The position numbers and the translations under genes were made by a program. Below, one piece after another: positions 1 through 8,438 of a DNA stretch of 64,000 bases; position 1 is the first letter of the stretch; every line of letters starts with the position of its first letter. Under the pieces are notes generated by a model. It was not told the origin of the DNA and made no database searches. It was given only the letters and a program-made list of their open reading frames with translations. Where the stretch lies: contig CAJTSF010000002.1 in the NCBI GenBank assembly GCA_910578985.1, forward strand, positions 1-64,000, in the 5' to 3' direction. This stretch comes from an uncultured Odoribacter sp. Lineage in GTDB: Bacteria; Bacteroidota; Bacteroidia; Bacteroidales; Marinifilaceae.

Positions 1-62
1 ATATAGCCGCTTATTACCAAATTAGTGAAAAAGAGTCGCATAGAGAAAAAACATTTAAATAT

Positions 63-99
63 AAAAAAAGGAGATATGCCTTAGTTTTGACACATCTCC
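63..99 (-). terminator. Rho-independent terminator after butyrate kinase
   Basis: Read on the minus strand, a 9-bp stem (GGAGATGTG paired with CATATCTCC, one G-T wobble) closes a 12-nt loop and is followed by seven T residues. It starts about 25 nt past the stop of the butyrate kinase gene, so it probably ends that transcript. Confidence 0.75.
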
Positions 100-123
100 A
101 TCTTTCTGGTTTTAGAATGTCTC

Positions 124-1197
124 TTAATACTTTTTAGCCTGCATTTCACCACGGAGTACCATCAACCCGTTCATGGCGAGGGCACGCATTTCATCTTCCC
201 CCGGATACACTTTTACAGGAGCGATAAACTCTACCATTTCACGGATGCAGTCGGTAATCGGCTTGCCGTAAGCGATACCGCCGGTCAGCAGGATGGCATC
301 TACTTTGCCTTTCAATACGGCTGCCATGGCTCCGATTTCCTTGGCAACCTGGTAACACATGGCATTTTGCACCTGTGCATGTTTGGATTGCGGATTGGCA
401 ATGGATTGTTTTTCCACTTCCAGCATGTCATTGGTGCCCAGATAAGCCACGACACCGCCTTCGCCTTTCAACATTTTCTTGATTTCCGATTTCGGTTTCC
501 CGCTAAAGCAGAGTTCCACCAGGGTGCCCGTAGGCAGTCCGCCGGAACGTTCCGGGGAGAAAGGACCGTCGCCATCCAAAGCGTTGTTCACGTCAATGAC
601 CCGTCCGTGTTGATGTGCCCCGACAGAGATGCCGCCACCCATGTGTGCCACAATGAGGTTCAGGTCTTCATAGCGTTTCCCGACCTCTTTGGCATAAGTG
701 CGGGCGATGACTTTCTGGTTCAAGGCATGGAAAATGGATACCCTGTTGATGGCAGGATGGCCGGACAGGCGTGCAATGGGAGCAAGTTCGTCCACTACGA
801 CCGGATCGGCAATGTATGCCTTGGAGCCGTTGTTTATTTCTTTGGCGATATCCTGTGCAATCAGCCCGCCGAGGTTGGAGGCATGCTCACCCATGACCGG
901 ATGTTCCAAATCATGTGCCAGGTCGGCGTTTACTTCATAGATGCCGGATTCAATCGGTTTGACCAGGCCGCCTCTGCCCACAATGGCGGAAAAGGAGTGT
1001 ACATCAACGCCCGCTTCCTTTAGCACGGACATGATGATGTCCTTGCGGAATTGGAATTGGGAGGCTACCGTATTGAAAGGCGCCAACTCTTCCGAAGAAT
1101 GGCGTAATGTCTTGCTGAAAACTTCCTTTTCGTCTTCAAACACTGCGATTTTGGTGGATGTGGAACCCGGATTGATGGTTAAGATTTGAAATGCCAT
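124..1197 (-). CDS. buk: Butyrate kinase
   Basis: This is an ASKHA-fold acetate/butyrate kinase that phosphorylates butyrate, or in the fermentative direction makes ATP and butyrate from butyryl phosphate. The N-terminus has the phosphate-binding strand ILTINPGSTSTKIA, with VAHMGGGISVGAH near residue 200 and LLTGGIAYGKPI near residue 300, all typical of Buk. The open frame extends 19 codons further upstream, but the ATG chosen here begins MAFQILTINPGS, has an AAGGAA ribosome site just before it, and gives 357 residues, close to the usual length. The expected partner, phosphate butyryltransferase, is not upstream; it could lie beyond the window edge. A hairpin terminator follows. Branched-chain acyl phosphates are possible alternative substrates. 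Confidence 0.9.
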   Translation of the reverse strand: MAFQILTINPGSTSTKIAVFEDEKEVFSKTLRHSSEELAPFNTVASQFQFRKDIIMSVLKEAGVDVHSFSAIVGRGGLVKPIESGIYEVNADLAHDLEHPVMGEHASNLGGLIAQDIAKEINNGSKAYIADPVVVDELAPIARLSGHPAINRVSIFHALNQKVIARTYAKEVGKRYEDLNLIVAHMGGGISVGAHQHGRVIDVNNALDGDGPFSPERSGGLPTGTLVELCFSGKPKSEIKKMLKGEGGVVAYLGTNDMLEVEKQSIANPQSKHAQVQNAMCYQVAKEIGAMAAVLKGKVDAILLTGGIAYGKPITDCIREMVEFIAPVKVYPGEDEMRALAMNGLMVLRGEMQAKKY

Positions 1198-1291
1198 ATT
1201 TTCCTTGTTATGATTGTTATTAATTTGAATGCAAAAGTTGCAATTTGGAATCAAAACTCAAAGAAAAATAGCGATTTTATATCAAAAAAAA

Positions 1292-2644
1292 TTAAGGTTG
1301 GCGGTTCACCAGTAACTTCTCGTTGTTGATATTCTGCATTTCGAACAAATCCCGTTCCGGCCACTCCGTCACGGTATTCATGGCGCGGGTTACCGCCCGA
1401 TTGATGTAGGAGGGGAAGCGGGAGCCTTTCCAGCTGCTTGAGTTGGTCAGGAATACCCAGGCATATCCGTCCGCCTGTTTCTTCATCAGAGCGCTCGTCC
1501 CTGCCAGAGTTCCGCTACGTGTCCAGTCGCCTCTTTTTGTCGTTTCCATCCAGCCGATGGGCAGCCCGTGCGGCACATTCTTGGTCATGTATGCGATGGA
1601 AGAGGGGCTGAGGATATCGGGGATGACCGGATTATTGTCAATGGCAGCCAATAAGCGCAACAACTCGGAAGGGGATGCCACCCAACCTCCGGCTCCATAT
1701 AAAGCCTCGATGTTATTTCCCCCGTTACTCTTGTAAACCATTTCGCCACTGCCGTCGCACGCCATGACCAGTTCGGCATTCGATACTTCGTAGTACCTCA
1801 CTTCGTTAAATAGCTTGTCTTCGTAAAGGTTTTTGCCCAAGTGCATGTCAAAACAACCGGCAGGTAGAAGGATATGTTTTCGGACGTAGGTCTCGTAATT
1901 TTCTCCCGAGGCTTTTTCTATCACTTTAGACAAGATTCCGTAACCGATATTGGAATAAGCACTTGACCTGCCCGGTGAGTATCTCAACCGGCGGGAAAGC
2001 ACAAAGCGAATCATGGTAGTCAAGTCGGCAGGAGGCGGGACATTCATTTTTTTCGCAATATCCAAAGGGCAGAACATGGGATCTCCGTAAGCAATGGAAT
2101 AGCCGCCCTGGTGACGGAGCAGATGCTCTACGGTAATCTGCAGGCTGCGCTTGTCTCTTATCTCTTGAAATATCGGGTCGTTCAGTATGCCTTCCGGGCC
2201 GAATACCTTGTCGGACAACTGCAAGCGTCCCTCTTCCTGCAACTTCATGATGGCAACGGCTGTTATCAGCTTGGAAACTGAAGCGATGCGGAAAACGTGC
2301 ATGACATCCATGGGAATTTTTTCCTCATAATCGGCATATCCGTATCCTTTGCTGTATATCAGCCGGTCGTCCTTCATCAAGGCGAAAGAAGCGCCCTTCA
2401 ACTCCCATTTTTGCATGAACTTCTGTATCTGCCGGTCGAATTTGCGTGTGATTTCCAATTCGGAATCTTCGTTGTTGATGACAAAATTGGCAGGTAACAG
2501 GATGACGGTATCGGGAAACAAGGGGGAATCCATATCAAAGGCATCTTCCATGAGGGAAACGCTTTCAGGCTCTGAAAACAATTCCCAAGGCTTGGACAGA
2601 ATAATGATACCGATGAGAATAACAACGGTTAAATATTTCACCAT
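1292..2644 (-). CDS. Serine hydrolase of the beta-lactamase / class C PBP family
   Basis: A 450-residue exported serine hydrolase (PF00144-type fold). It has an N-terminal hydrophobic segment (residues 4-17) that is probably a signal anchor, the nucleophile motif SVSK at 122-125, the second motif YSN at 230-232, and SGTLAGT at 377-383 in the place of the KTG box. Family members include peptidoglycan D,D-peptidases, esterases and AmpC-like lactamases; the sequence does not say which this is. It lies 94 bp upstream of butyrate kinase on the same strand and 102 bp downstream of the aminotransferase. Those gaps allow separate transcripts. No resistance role is implied by sequence alone. Confidence 0.8.
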   Translation of the reverse strand: MVKYLTVVILIGIIILSKPWELFSEPESVSLMEDAFDMDSPLFPDTVILLPANFVINNEDSELEITRKFDRQIQKFMQKWELKGASFALMKDDRLIYSKGYGYADYEEKIPMDVMHVFRIASVSKLITAVAIMKLQEEGRLQLSDKVFGPEGILNDPIFQEIRDKRSLQITVEHLLRHQGGYSIAYGDPMFCPLDIAKKMNVPPPADLTTMIRFVLSRRLRYSPGRSSAYSNIGYGILSKVIEKASGENYETYVRKHILLPAGCFDMHLGKNLYEDKLFNEVRYYEVSNAELVMACDGSGEMVYKSNGGNNIEALYGAGGWVASPSELLRLLAAIDNNPVIPDILSPSSIAYMTKNVPHGLPIGWMETTKRGDWTRSGTLAGTSALMKKQADGYAWVFLTNSSSWKGSRFPSYINRAVTRAMNTVTEWPERDLFEMQNINNEKLLVNRQP

Positions 2645-2746
2645 AGCACACTTTCTCTAATTTGGCGGTGCAATATTATGAAAAAGATAAATACGTTAAA
2701 ACCTTTGGTGCATCAAAACTTCTTAAAAGATAATAAAATCACCGTT

Positions 2747-3529
2747 TTAGCTCTCCAATAAAGCGAAATAGCGCTCCATCAGTTTCCGCAGGAGAGTGTT
2801 GTCCGGACAGTAGTCTACCTCATTGACGCGGGCAATTGGCAAGATTAAAGGAGATGTACCGGTCAGAAAAGCTACGTCATAGTCATTCAAGTTGTTGCAT
2901 CCGACTCTTTTTTCTACAATCCGGATATTTTCCTGTTTACAGATGTCAAATACCCGCTTACGGCTGGTGCCCGGCAATATGTATTCCAGCGGGCTGGTGT
3001 ACAATGTGTCGTTTTGGATGAAAAATACGTTGGAGCGCGATCCCTCCGTGATGAAACCTTCACGGTCCACCAGCAAAATCTCATACACCCCATGCTCTTT
3101 AATCAGGCGGTCTGCCAGCGTCCGGAGGTTCAGGTTGATGTATTTGACGCCGGGATTCTCCCGCATGGCTTCGTATGTCATGGTCGGCACTCCCTGCCGG
3201 TAGTCTTTCTCCGTCGGGTAGGCATGGGGTATCCGGAAAATATATTCGTCGGGAGTTTCCGATTGGAAATGTAGTACATATTTCAAATTCCCTTCTGTGA
3301 TATGCGCCAGTTCGATATATCGTTGCAATTTATCCGGCAGGTATAAACTTTCGGCATTGATGGGAATGTTTGATTCTTTTAATGAATTATTCAATCGAAT
3401 AATATTATCTTTCAAAAAGATAGGATGACCTTTAAATATGCGTATCACTTCATATATACTCAACCCTTTTGTAAAGATGTCTTCCGAGAAACTTGTGCCG
3501 TTGTTTACAATATTATTTACCAATATCAT
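2747..3529 (-). CDS. Class IV aminotransferase (branched-chain / ADC lyase-like)
   Basis: A 260-residue fold-type IV PLP enzyme, the family of branched-chain aminotransferase, D-alanine aminotransferase and aminodeoxychorismate lyase. The PLP lysine is probably K129 in VKYINLNLRTL. The cofactor-phosphate region appears as TEGSRSNVF (161-169) and LPGTSRKRV (185-193), and TGTSPLILPI lies near the C-terminus. It is shorter than typical IlvE (about 300-340), so an ADC lyase or a dedicated aminotransferase role is also possible. It is transcribed divergently from the operon beginning at 3613, with only 83 bp between them. Confidence 0.8.
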   Translation of the reverse strand: MILVNNIVNNGTSFSEDIFTKGLSIYEVIRIFKGHPIFLKDNIIRLNNSLKESNIPINAESLYLPDKLQRYIELAHITEGNLKYVLHFQSETPDEYIFRIPHAYPTEKDYRQGVPTMTYEAMRENPGVKYINLNLRTLADRLIKEHGVYEILLVDREGFITEGSRSNVFFIQNDTLYTSPLEYILPGTSRKRVFDICKQENIRIVEKRVGCNNLNDYDVAFLTGTSPLILPIARVNEVDYCPDNTLLRKLMERYFALLES

Positions 3530-3593
3530 GGTTTTCTGAATTTTTTCGCAAAGCTATATAAAAATCCTCTTTTTTATTCTCAATAATTTGCCT

Positions 3594-3601
3594 TAATTTT
3601 G
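3594..3601 (+). promoter_or_regulatory. Possible -7 box of the 3.6-8.2 kb operon
   Basis: TAATTTTG matches the Bacteroidales -7 consensus TAnnTTTG. I see no clear TTTG -33 box at the expected distance. Transcription from here would begin only a few bases before the ATG at 3613, so the leader would be nearly absent or the true promoter lies elsewhere. Confidence 0.35.
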
Positions 3602-3612
3602 TCCGTGCAGTT

Positions 3613-4107
3613 ATGGACAGACAAACGCAAATAGAAACCATTGACAAGTTCCTGCAAGAAGTGGTCATCCGGGAATTGGGAAAGGCGCAACAGGCGGAGC
3701 TTTCCTACATGCACTTCGTTCTGATGGGGCAGGCAATCGAGGTGCTCGGCAGTTTTTTGGACTCCAAGCCCGTAAAAGCCAAGGGACAGTCTGCCAAACG
3801 TTTCTCCATGGCGGTAAACGGCTTGTTCGGCGGGCGCTATCGTTTGCTGAACGACAACCACATGCTTTATGATAAACTCCGCAACCAAATGACGCACACT
3901 TTCATCCCTTCCGCTGACCTGCTGTTACTGAATCGGCAAGACGCTTCGGGGAAATATCGTCATCTGGAATATGCGGACGGCAAATTGGTGCTGGTCGGGG
4001 AAATATTTTATGCGGATATCTGCGCTGCCTGTGCGAGGCTGTCGCGTTTATTAAAAGAGGGGAAAGTGAAAGCCAAAAACATAGCTTTTGAAGAATATGA
4101 GAGATAA
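3613..4107 (+). CDS. Small HEPN-like protein of unknown function
   Basis: A 164-residue soluble, mostly helical protein with no signal peptide. I do not recognise a named family. It contains LYDKLRNQMTHTF (86-97), in which R90, N91 and H95 form the R-N-x3-H signature of HEPN-domain proteins, often RNases or nucleotide-binding helpers. It is the first gene of a plus-strand operon and overlaps the DUF2520 gene by 11 nt, so the two are translationally linked. There is no adjacent MNT nucleotidyltransferase, so it does not look like a HEPN/MNT toxin-antitoxin pair. The HEPN label rests on one motif and the helical character; a conserved housekeeping role is equally possible. Confidence 0.6.
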   Translation: MDRQTQIETIDKFLQEVVIRELGKAQQAELSYMHFVLMGQAIEVLGSFLDSKPVKAKGQSAKRFSMAVNGLFGGRYRLLNDNHMLYDKLRNQMTHTFIPSADLLLLNRQDASGKYRHLEYADGKLVLVGEIFYADICAACARLSRLLKEGKVKAKNIAFEEYER

Positions 4108-4930
4108 GAAAATCGTGTTGCTCGGTGCCGGAAACATAGCCACTCATTTGGCTCCGGCACTCTTGAAAGCGGGACTGAACCTTTGCCAGATATACAGCCG
4201 CACCCCTGAGGCAGCCCGTGAGTTAGGTAAGAAGACCGGCATATCCTTCACTTCCGAAATGGCGGACATCTATCCGGATTGTGACATCTACATATTTTGT
4301 GTAAGTGACGATGTATTACCCTCTTTTTTCAAGAGCATTAGAATCCATCCGGATGCCTTACTGTTGCATACTTCCGGAAGCGTGTCGATGGAGGTGTTCC
4401 GTTCCCATGCAGGGCATTACGGAGTGTTGTACCCATTGCAGACCTTCACCAAAAAGCGCGACCTCGATTTTCATGAAATTCCTCTTTGCATCGAGGCGGT
4501 GGATGCTGCCACGCTCAAGGACATCAGGAAATTGGCGGAAGAACTTTCCGGACGGGTCGTGGAAATCTCTTCCGAAAAGCGCAAGATACTTCACCTGGCT
4601 GCCGTATTTGCCAACAACTTTGTGAACCATTTGTACGGCATTGCCGGTAAAATCCTTGAAAAGGAACAGTTGGAATTCGATCTTCTGCGCCCGCTGATAT
4701 TCGAGACTGCGCACAAAATTCTGCTTATGCCGCCCGAACAGGCGCAGACAGGTCCGGCGCGGCGGGGGGACGAGGGGATTCTGAACATGCACAAGGCGCT
4801 TCTCAAAGGCGACTGCAAGCTCTCGGAGTTGTATACGATGCTGTCCGATTCCATACGGGAAAGCGTTCCGAAATCGGCAGAACAGAAACACGAAGAAGGA
4901 CAGCCCCCTTTAACTCTGTCTTTATGGTAG
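4097..4930 (+). CDS. DUF2520-type Rossmann oxidoreductase-like protein
   Basis: A 277-residue protein with an N-terminal dinucleotide-binding fold (IVLLGAGNIATHLAPAL, glycine-rich loop near residues 5-15) and a helical C-terminal half, matching the Rossmann-like plus DUF2520 arrangement related to F420-dependent NADP reductases and ketopantoate reductases. The substrate is not known. A TTG codon lies nine bases upstream in frame, but the ATG at 4097 directly precedes the Rossmann strand and is the better start. It overlaps the preceding HEPN-like gene by 11 nt and lies 28 nt before the KdsC-type phosphatase. Confidence 0.75.
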   Translation: MRDKKIVLLGAGNIATHLAPALLKAGLNLCQIYSRTPEAARELGKKTGISFTSEMADIYPDCDIYIFCVSDDVLPSFFKSIRIHPDALLLHTSGSVSMEVFRSHAGHYGVLYPLQTFTKKRDLDFHEIPLCIEAVDAATLKDIRKLAEELSGRVVEISSEKRKILHLAAVFANNFVNHLYGIAGKILEKEQLEFDLLRPLIFETAHKILLMPPEQAQTGPARRGDEGILNMHKALLKGDCKLSELYTMLSDSIRESVPKSAEQKHEEGQPPLTLSLW

Positions 4931-4958
4931 ATATGAATAAACGATTAAATCAATACTT

Positions 4959-5492
4959 ATGCCTTTTTTTAAAGACGAACTGAAAAAGATAAGGGCTTTC
5001 GTCCTGGATATCGACGGGGTCCTTTCCCGCCAGACACAAAGCCTTTCCCCGGAAGGCGAGTTAGTCCGCACTTCTTGTGCCAAAGACGGATATGCCATCA
5101 TGTACGGCATCCGCAAAGGATACATCGTGGCGGTCATCTCCGGAGGGGGCGCCCCCGGAGTGCGGGAACGCCTGGAAAAGCTGAGTCTGAAACCGGAGGA
5201 TATTTATCTGAAAATCCACAACAAGGTAGAAGCATTGGATGAAATCATGCAACGTTACTCCCTGAAACCGGAGGAGATTATGTACATGGGGGATGATATA
5301 CCCGACTACAATGTCATGACCCGTGTGGGCATGCCTGTCTGCCCTTTGGATGCTTGCGAGGAGATTAAATCCATCTCCCGCTACATTTCTGATGCCTGCG
5401 GCGGAGAGGGGTGTGTGCGCGATGTTATGACTCAGGTGATGAAAGCCCGCGGTGATTGGATGGACACCGGATGTTATGTAAAAAGTATGTAA
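4959..5492 (+). CDS. kdsC: KdsC-type HAD phosphatase (Kdo-8-phosphate phosphatase)
   Basis: A small HAD hydrolase of 177 residues without a cap domain, as in KdsC, which removes phosphate from 3-deoxy-D-manno-octulosonate 8-phosphate for lipopolysaccharide core synthesis. The nucleophile motif is VLDIDGVLS with D17 and D19, motif II is AVISGG, and motif IV is MGDDIPDYNVM. It acts in the cytoplasm. It sits between the DUF2520 gene and maf, with only 3 nt before maf, which indicates co-transcription. Related C0-type HAD enzymes act on other sugar acids, so the exact substrate is inferred from family resemblance. Confidence 0.82.
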   Translation: MPFFKDELKKIRAFVLDIDGVLSRQTQSLSPEGELVRTSCAKDGYAIMYGIRKGYIVAVISGGGAPGVRERLEKLSLKPEDIYLKIHNKVEALDEIMQRYSLKPEEIMYMGDDIPDYNVMTRVGMPVCPLDACEEIKSISRYISDACGGEGCVRDVMTQVMKARGDWMDTGCYVKSM

Positions 5493-5495
5493 ACC

Positions 5496-6062
5496 ATGAC
5501 GAACTACAAACTCATTTTAGCTTCAGCCTCTCCACGCCGCCACCAGTTGATGCGCGATGCCGGCTTTCATTTCAGCGTGCGCTTGAAGCATACCGAGGAG
5601 GTTTGGCCTTCGGAACTGGAGGCGGAGAAAGTTCCCGAATACCTGGCATGCCTCAAGGCGGACGCCTTCCGCGGCGAACTTCAGCCGGACGAACTCCTCA
5701 TTACGGCAGATACCGTGGTTTGTCTTGGTTCCCGCATCCTCGGCAAGCCGGACGGGAGAGAGGATGCCATCCGCATGCTTTGCGAGCTTTCCGGTAAAAG
5801 CCACACGGTGGTCACCGGCGTCTGCCTGACTACCGCCGAGCGACGGAAAACCTTTTCCGCCTACACTGACGTGTACTTCAAGTCCCTCTCGGACGAAGAA
5901 ATCACCTACTATGTCGATCATTACCGTCCTTTTGACAAAGCGGGCGCTTACGGCATACAGGAATGGATCGGTTGCATCGGCATCTGTCGTATAGAAGGCT
6001 CATTCTACAACGTCATGGGGCTTCCCGTCCAACAGCTCTATGAAGCATTGAAACAATTTTAA
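5496..6062 (+). CDS. maf: Maf-family nucleotide pyrophosphatase
   Basis: A 188-residue Maf/YhdE-like protein that hydrolyses non-canonical or pyrimidine nucleoside triphosphates to monophosphates. The start LILASASPRRHQLM carries the SxSxRR signature, ITADTVVCLG holds the conserved acidic centre, and DKAGAYGIQEW matches the family's C-terminal motif. Whether it prefers dTTP/UTP or m7GTP cannot be read with certainty, although the sequence looks more like the dTTP/UTP group. It is 3 nt after kdsC and 16 nt before the dipeptidyl-peptidase gene. Confidence 0.88.
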   Translation: MTNYKLILASASPRRHQLMRDAGFHFSVRLKHTEEVWPSELEAEKVPEYLACLKADAFRGELQPDELLITADTVVCLGSRILGKPDGREDAIRMLCELSGKSHTVVTGVCLTTAERRKTFSAYTDVYFKSLSDEEITYYVDHYRPFDKAGAYGIQEWIGCIGICRIEGSFYNVMGLPVQQLYEALKQF

Positions 6063-6078
6063 CTATAAATACCATTTC

Positions 6079-8235
6079 ATGAAAAAAAGAACATTGATTG
6101 TCATGATGGCGCTCCTGACAGCCTGGGTGGGTTGCCGCGCCGACGAGGGTATGTGGATTCCCATGCTGCTCAAAAAGTACAACATCGAAGACATGCAACG
6201 CCAGGGCTTCAGGCTGACGGCAGAGGACATCTACGCCATCAACCAGGCATCCCTGAAAGATGCCGTGATCGGGCTGGGACGAGAGGGTAGACCCTTTTCC
6301 CACTTTTGCACCGGAGAATTGATTAGCGGTGAGGGACTCATGGTCACCAACCACCACTGCGCATTCGGCATGATTCAGGCACACAGCAGTTTGGAACACA
6401 ACTATCTGCGTGACGGTTTCTGGGCAGCTTCCCGTCAGGAGGAACTGGCTAATCCCGGCATCACCGCATCCATTCTCGTGCGCATGGAAGATGTCACCGA
6501 CCAAATCAACGCCCGCCTGACTTCCGACATGACCGATGAGCAACACGAAGCTAAAGTAGTCGAAGTATGCAAAGAACTGGAAAAGAATGCGGTGGAGGGT
6601 ACCAATTTGCACGCCAAAATCAAACCTTACTTCAACGGCAACCAGTATTTCATGTCCGTCTTCAAAATCTACAAGGATGTTCGCCTCGTAGGTGCACCCC
6701 CTTCCGCCATCGGAAAGTTCGGGGGAGACACCGACAACTGGATGTGGCCGCGCCACACCGGCGATTTCTCCGTTCTTCGCATTTATGCCGGCGAGGACAA
6801 TGAACCGGCGGACTACTCTCCGGACAACCGTCCCTTCCGTCCCGCCACTTTCTTTAAAGTCTCCGCCAAAGGTTTGCACGAAGGAGACTTCACCATGGTA
6901 TTCGGTTACCCCGGCACCACACAGGAATATCTCACCTCATATGCCGTAGAGCAGATTCAAGAGGTGGAGAACCCCAACAAGGTTGCCATCCGCACCTCCA
7001 AACTGAATGTCATCAACGCTGCCATGAACTCCGACGAACTGCTGCGCATCAAATATGCCTCCAAGGCGGCATCCGTCGCCAACGCGTGGAAAAAATGGCA
7101 GGGGGAAATCAAAGGCTTGAAACGCTTCAACACCGTGGAAACCAAACGGCAGGAAGAAGACCGTTTCCGCCAATGGGCACAGGGAAATCCGGCATACCGG
7201 GACCTGCTCGACACCTACCGCAAGCTTTACGATGAACGCCGTCCCCTTGCTCTCGCTGCCGCCTACCTGAACGAAGCGGGCAGGAGCGGGGCTGAAATCG
7301 TGGGATGGGCAGGCACGGTCTACAATGCCATGAGTGGCAAGTCGTTTGCCGAAGACCCTGCACAAGCCAAGTCAAAATTGAAAGCCCGTGCGGAGGAATA
7401 TTTCAAGGACTATGACGCCGCCACCGACCAAAAGGTACTGGTGGAGATGCTCATCCTCTACAACCGCGGTCTTTCCGCCGAATGGATACCCGCCGAAGTG
7501 CAGGCAGCCGCCAAGAAAGGCATCGAAGCCTATGTGGCGAACCTCTTCCGTAAGTCCGTGTTCGCTTCCCGCGCCACTCTCGACGCCTTCATCGACAAGG
7601 CCGATACAGACTCCTACCGCAAGTTGGAGAAAGACCCCGCCTATCGTCTGTATGCCTCAATCACGGCATTCAACCGTGACCGCATACAACCCGGACTTTC
7701 CCGTATCGAGCAACAGGTGAAACGCCTGAACAAGACCTGGCTTAAGGCACAGATGGAGATGCAGCCCGACAAGCGCTTCTATGCCGACGCCAACTCCACG
7801 CTCCGCATCTCTTATGGCAAAGTACAAGGCTATGCGCCCAATGATGCCGTTTACTACAAACATTTCACCACTCTTCGCGGCATTATGGAGAAAGACAACC
7901 CTGATATCTATGACTATGACGTTCCCGAACGCCTGCGTGAAATCTACCGTCTGCGCGACTTCGGACCCTACACTCAGGACGGGGAGGTGCCCGTGTGTTT
8001 CGTGGCAACGAACCACACCACCGGCGGCAACTCCGGCAGTCCTGTGCTGAACGCCGACGGTCATCTAATCGGCTTGAACTTCGACCGTGCCTGGGACGGC
8101 GTCATGTCCGATTTGCAGTACCATCCCGAAATCTGCCGCAACATTTCGGTGGATATCCGTTACGTGCTTTTCATTATCGACAAACTGGCAGGTGCCCGCC
8201 ACCTGCTCGACGAGATGGAAATCGTGACGGAATAG
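6079..8235 (+). CDS. dpp11: S46 dipeptidyl-peptidase, DPP11-like
   Basis: A 718-residue periplasmic serine peptidase of family S46, which removes dipeptides from peptide N-termini. It has a signal peptide (hydrophobic 5-18), the catalytic histidine in TNHHCAFG (H92 or H93), a probable aspartate D229 in PRHTGDFS, and nucleophile S652 in GGNSGSPVLN. Eighteen residues after the serine lies R670 in NFDRAWDG. In the Porphyromonas enzymes this position is arginine in DPP11, which prefers Asp or Glu at P1, and glycine in DPP7, so the Asp/Glu preference is inferred. It is the last gene of the operon and supports use of peptides as carbon and nitrogen sources. Confidence 0.88.
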   Translation: MKKRTLIVMMALLTAWVGCRADEGMWIPMLLKKYNIEDMQRQGFRLTAEDIYAINQASLKDAVIGLGREGRPFSHFCTGELISGEGLMVTNHHCAFGMIQAHSSLEHNYLRDGFWAASRQEELANPGITASILVRMEDVTDQINARLTSDMTDEQHEAKVVEVCKELEKNAVEGTNLHAKIKPYFNGNQYFMSVFKIYKDVRLVGAPPSAIGKFGGDTDNWMWPRHTGDFSVLRIYAGEDNEPADYSPDNRPFRPATFFKVSAKGLHEGDFTMVFGYPGTTQEYLTSYAVEQIQEVENPNKVAIRTSKLNVINAAMNSDELLRIKYASKAASVANAWKKWQGEIKGLKRFNTVETKRQEEDRFRQWAQGNPAYRDLLDTYRKLYDERRPLALAAAYLNEAGRSGAEIVGWAGTVYNAMSGKSFAEDPAQAKSKLKARAEEYFKDYDAATDQKVLVEMLILYNRGLSAEWIPAEVQAAAKKGIEAYVANLFRKSVFASRATLDAFIDKADTDSYRKLEKDPAYRLYASITAFNRDRIQPGLSRIEQQVKRLNKTWLKAQMEMQPDKRFYADANSTLRISYGKVQGYAPNDAVYYKHFTTLRGIMEKDNPDIYDYDVPERLREIYRLRDFGPYTQDGEVPVCFVATNHTTGGNSGSPVLNADGHLIGLNFDRAWDGVMSDLQYHPEICRNISVDIRYVLFIIDKLAGARHLLDEMEIVTE

Positions 8236-8245
8236 CAGGTATGCT

Positions 8246-8410
8246 TAGGTAGTTGCCGGGGGCTTACCGGGGGCTTACTGGGGAGGATTCCTAAATAAAC
8301 CCCGCATATACCCTACATCATCCCTATGCGCGAGTAGAGATGATATAGGGAAGATGTAGAGTTTATGTAGAGTTCAACCCTAGTAAGCCCCCGGTAAGCC
8401 CCCGGCAATT
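8246..8410 (+). repeat. Intergenic element of fifteen 11-nt units with inverted symmetry
   Basis: Between two convergent genes lies a 165-bp element that can be read in register as fifteen 11-nt units. The outer arms, 8253-8279 and 8382-8408, are perfect 27-nt inverted repeats, each holding two copies of CCGGGGGCTTA or its complement. Inside, 8313-8327 (CTACATC, CCCTAT) pairs with 8345-8359 (ATAGGG, GATGTAG). ATGTAGAGTT is repeated 11 nt apart at 8354 and 8365. It may act as a bidirectional terminator, a structured RNA or a REP-like repeat; no protein is encoded in it. Confidence 0.85.
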
Positions 8411-8438
8411 CCTTGGAAAGCATCTAAAGATGCGTGAT

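Noticed and set aside
1292..2644. Beta-lactamase resistance gene
   Set aside because: The SVSK and YSN motifs fit the whole PF00144 family; the third motif is not a typical KTG and there is no ampR-like neighbour.
3613..4930. HEPN toxin-antitoxin pair
   Set aside because: The neighbour is a DUF2520 Rossmann protein, not an MNT nucleotidyltransferase or other antitoxin.
6013..6879. Long open frame antisense to the DPP11 gene
   Set aside because: It mirrors the codon pattern of a well-supported S46 peptidase and has no recognisable domain or ribosome site.
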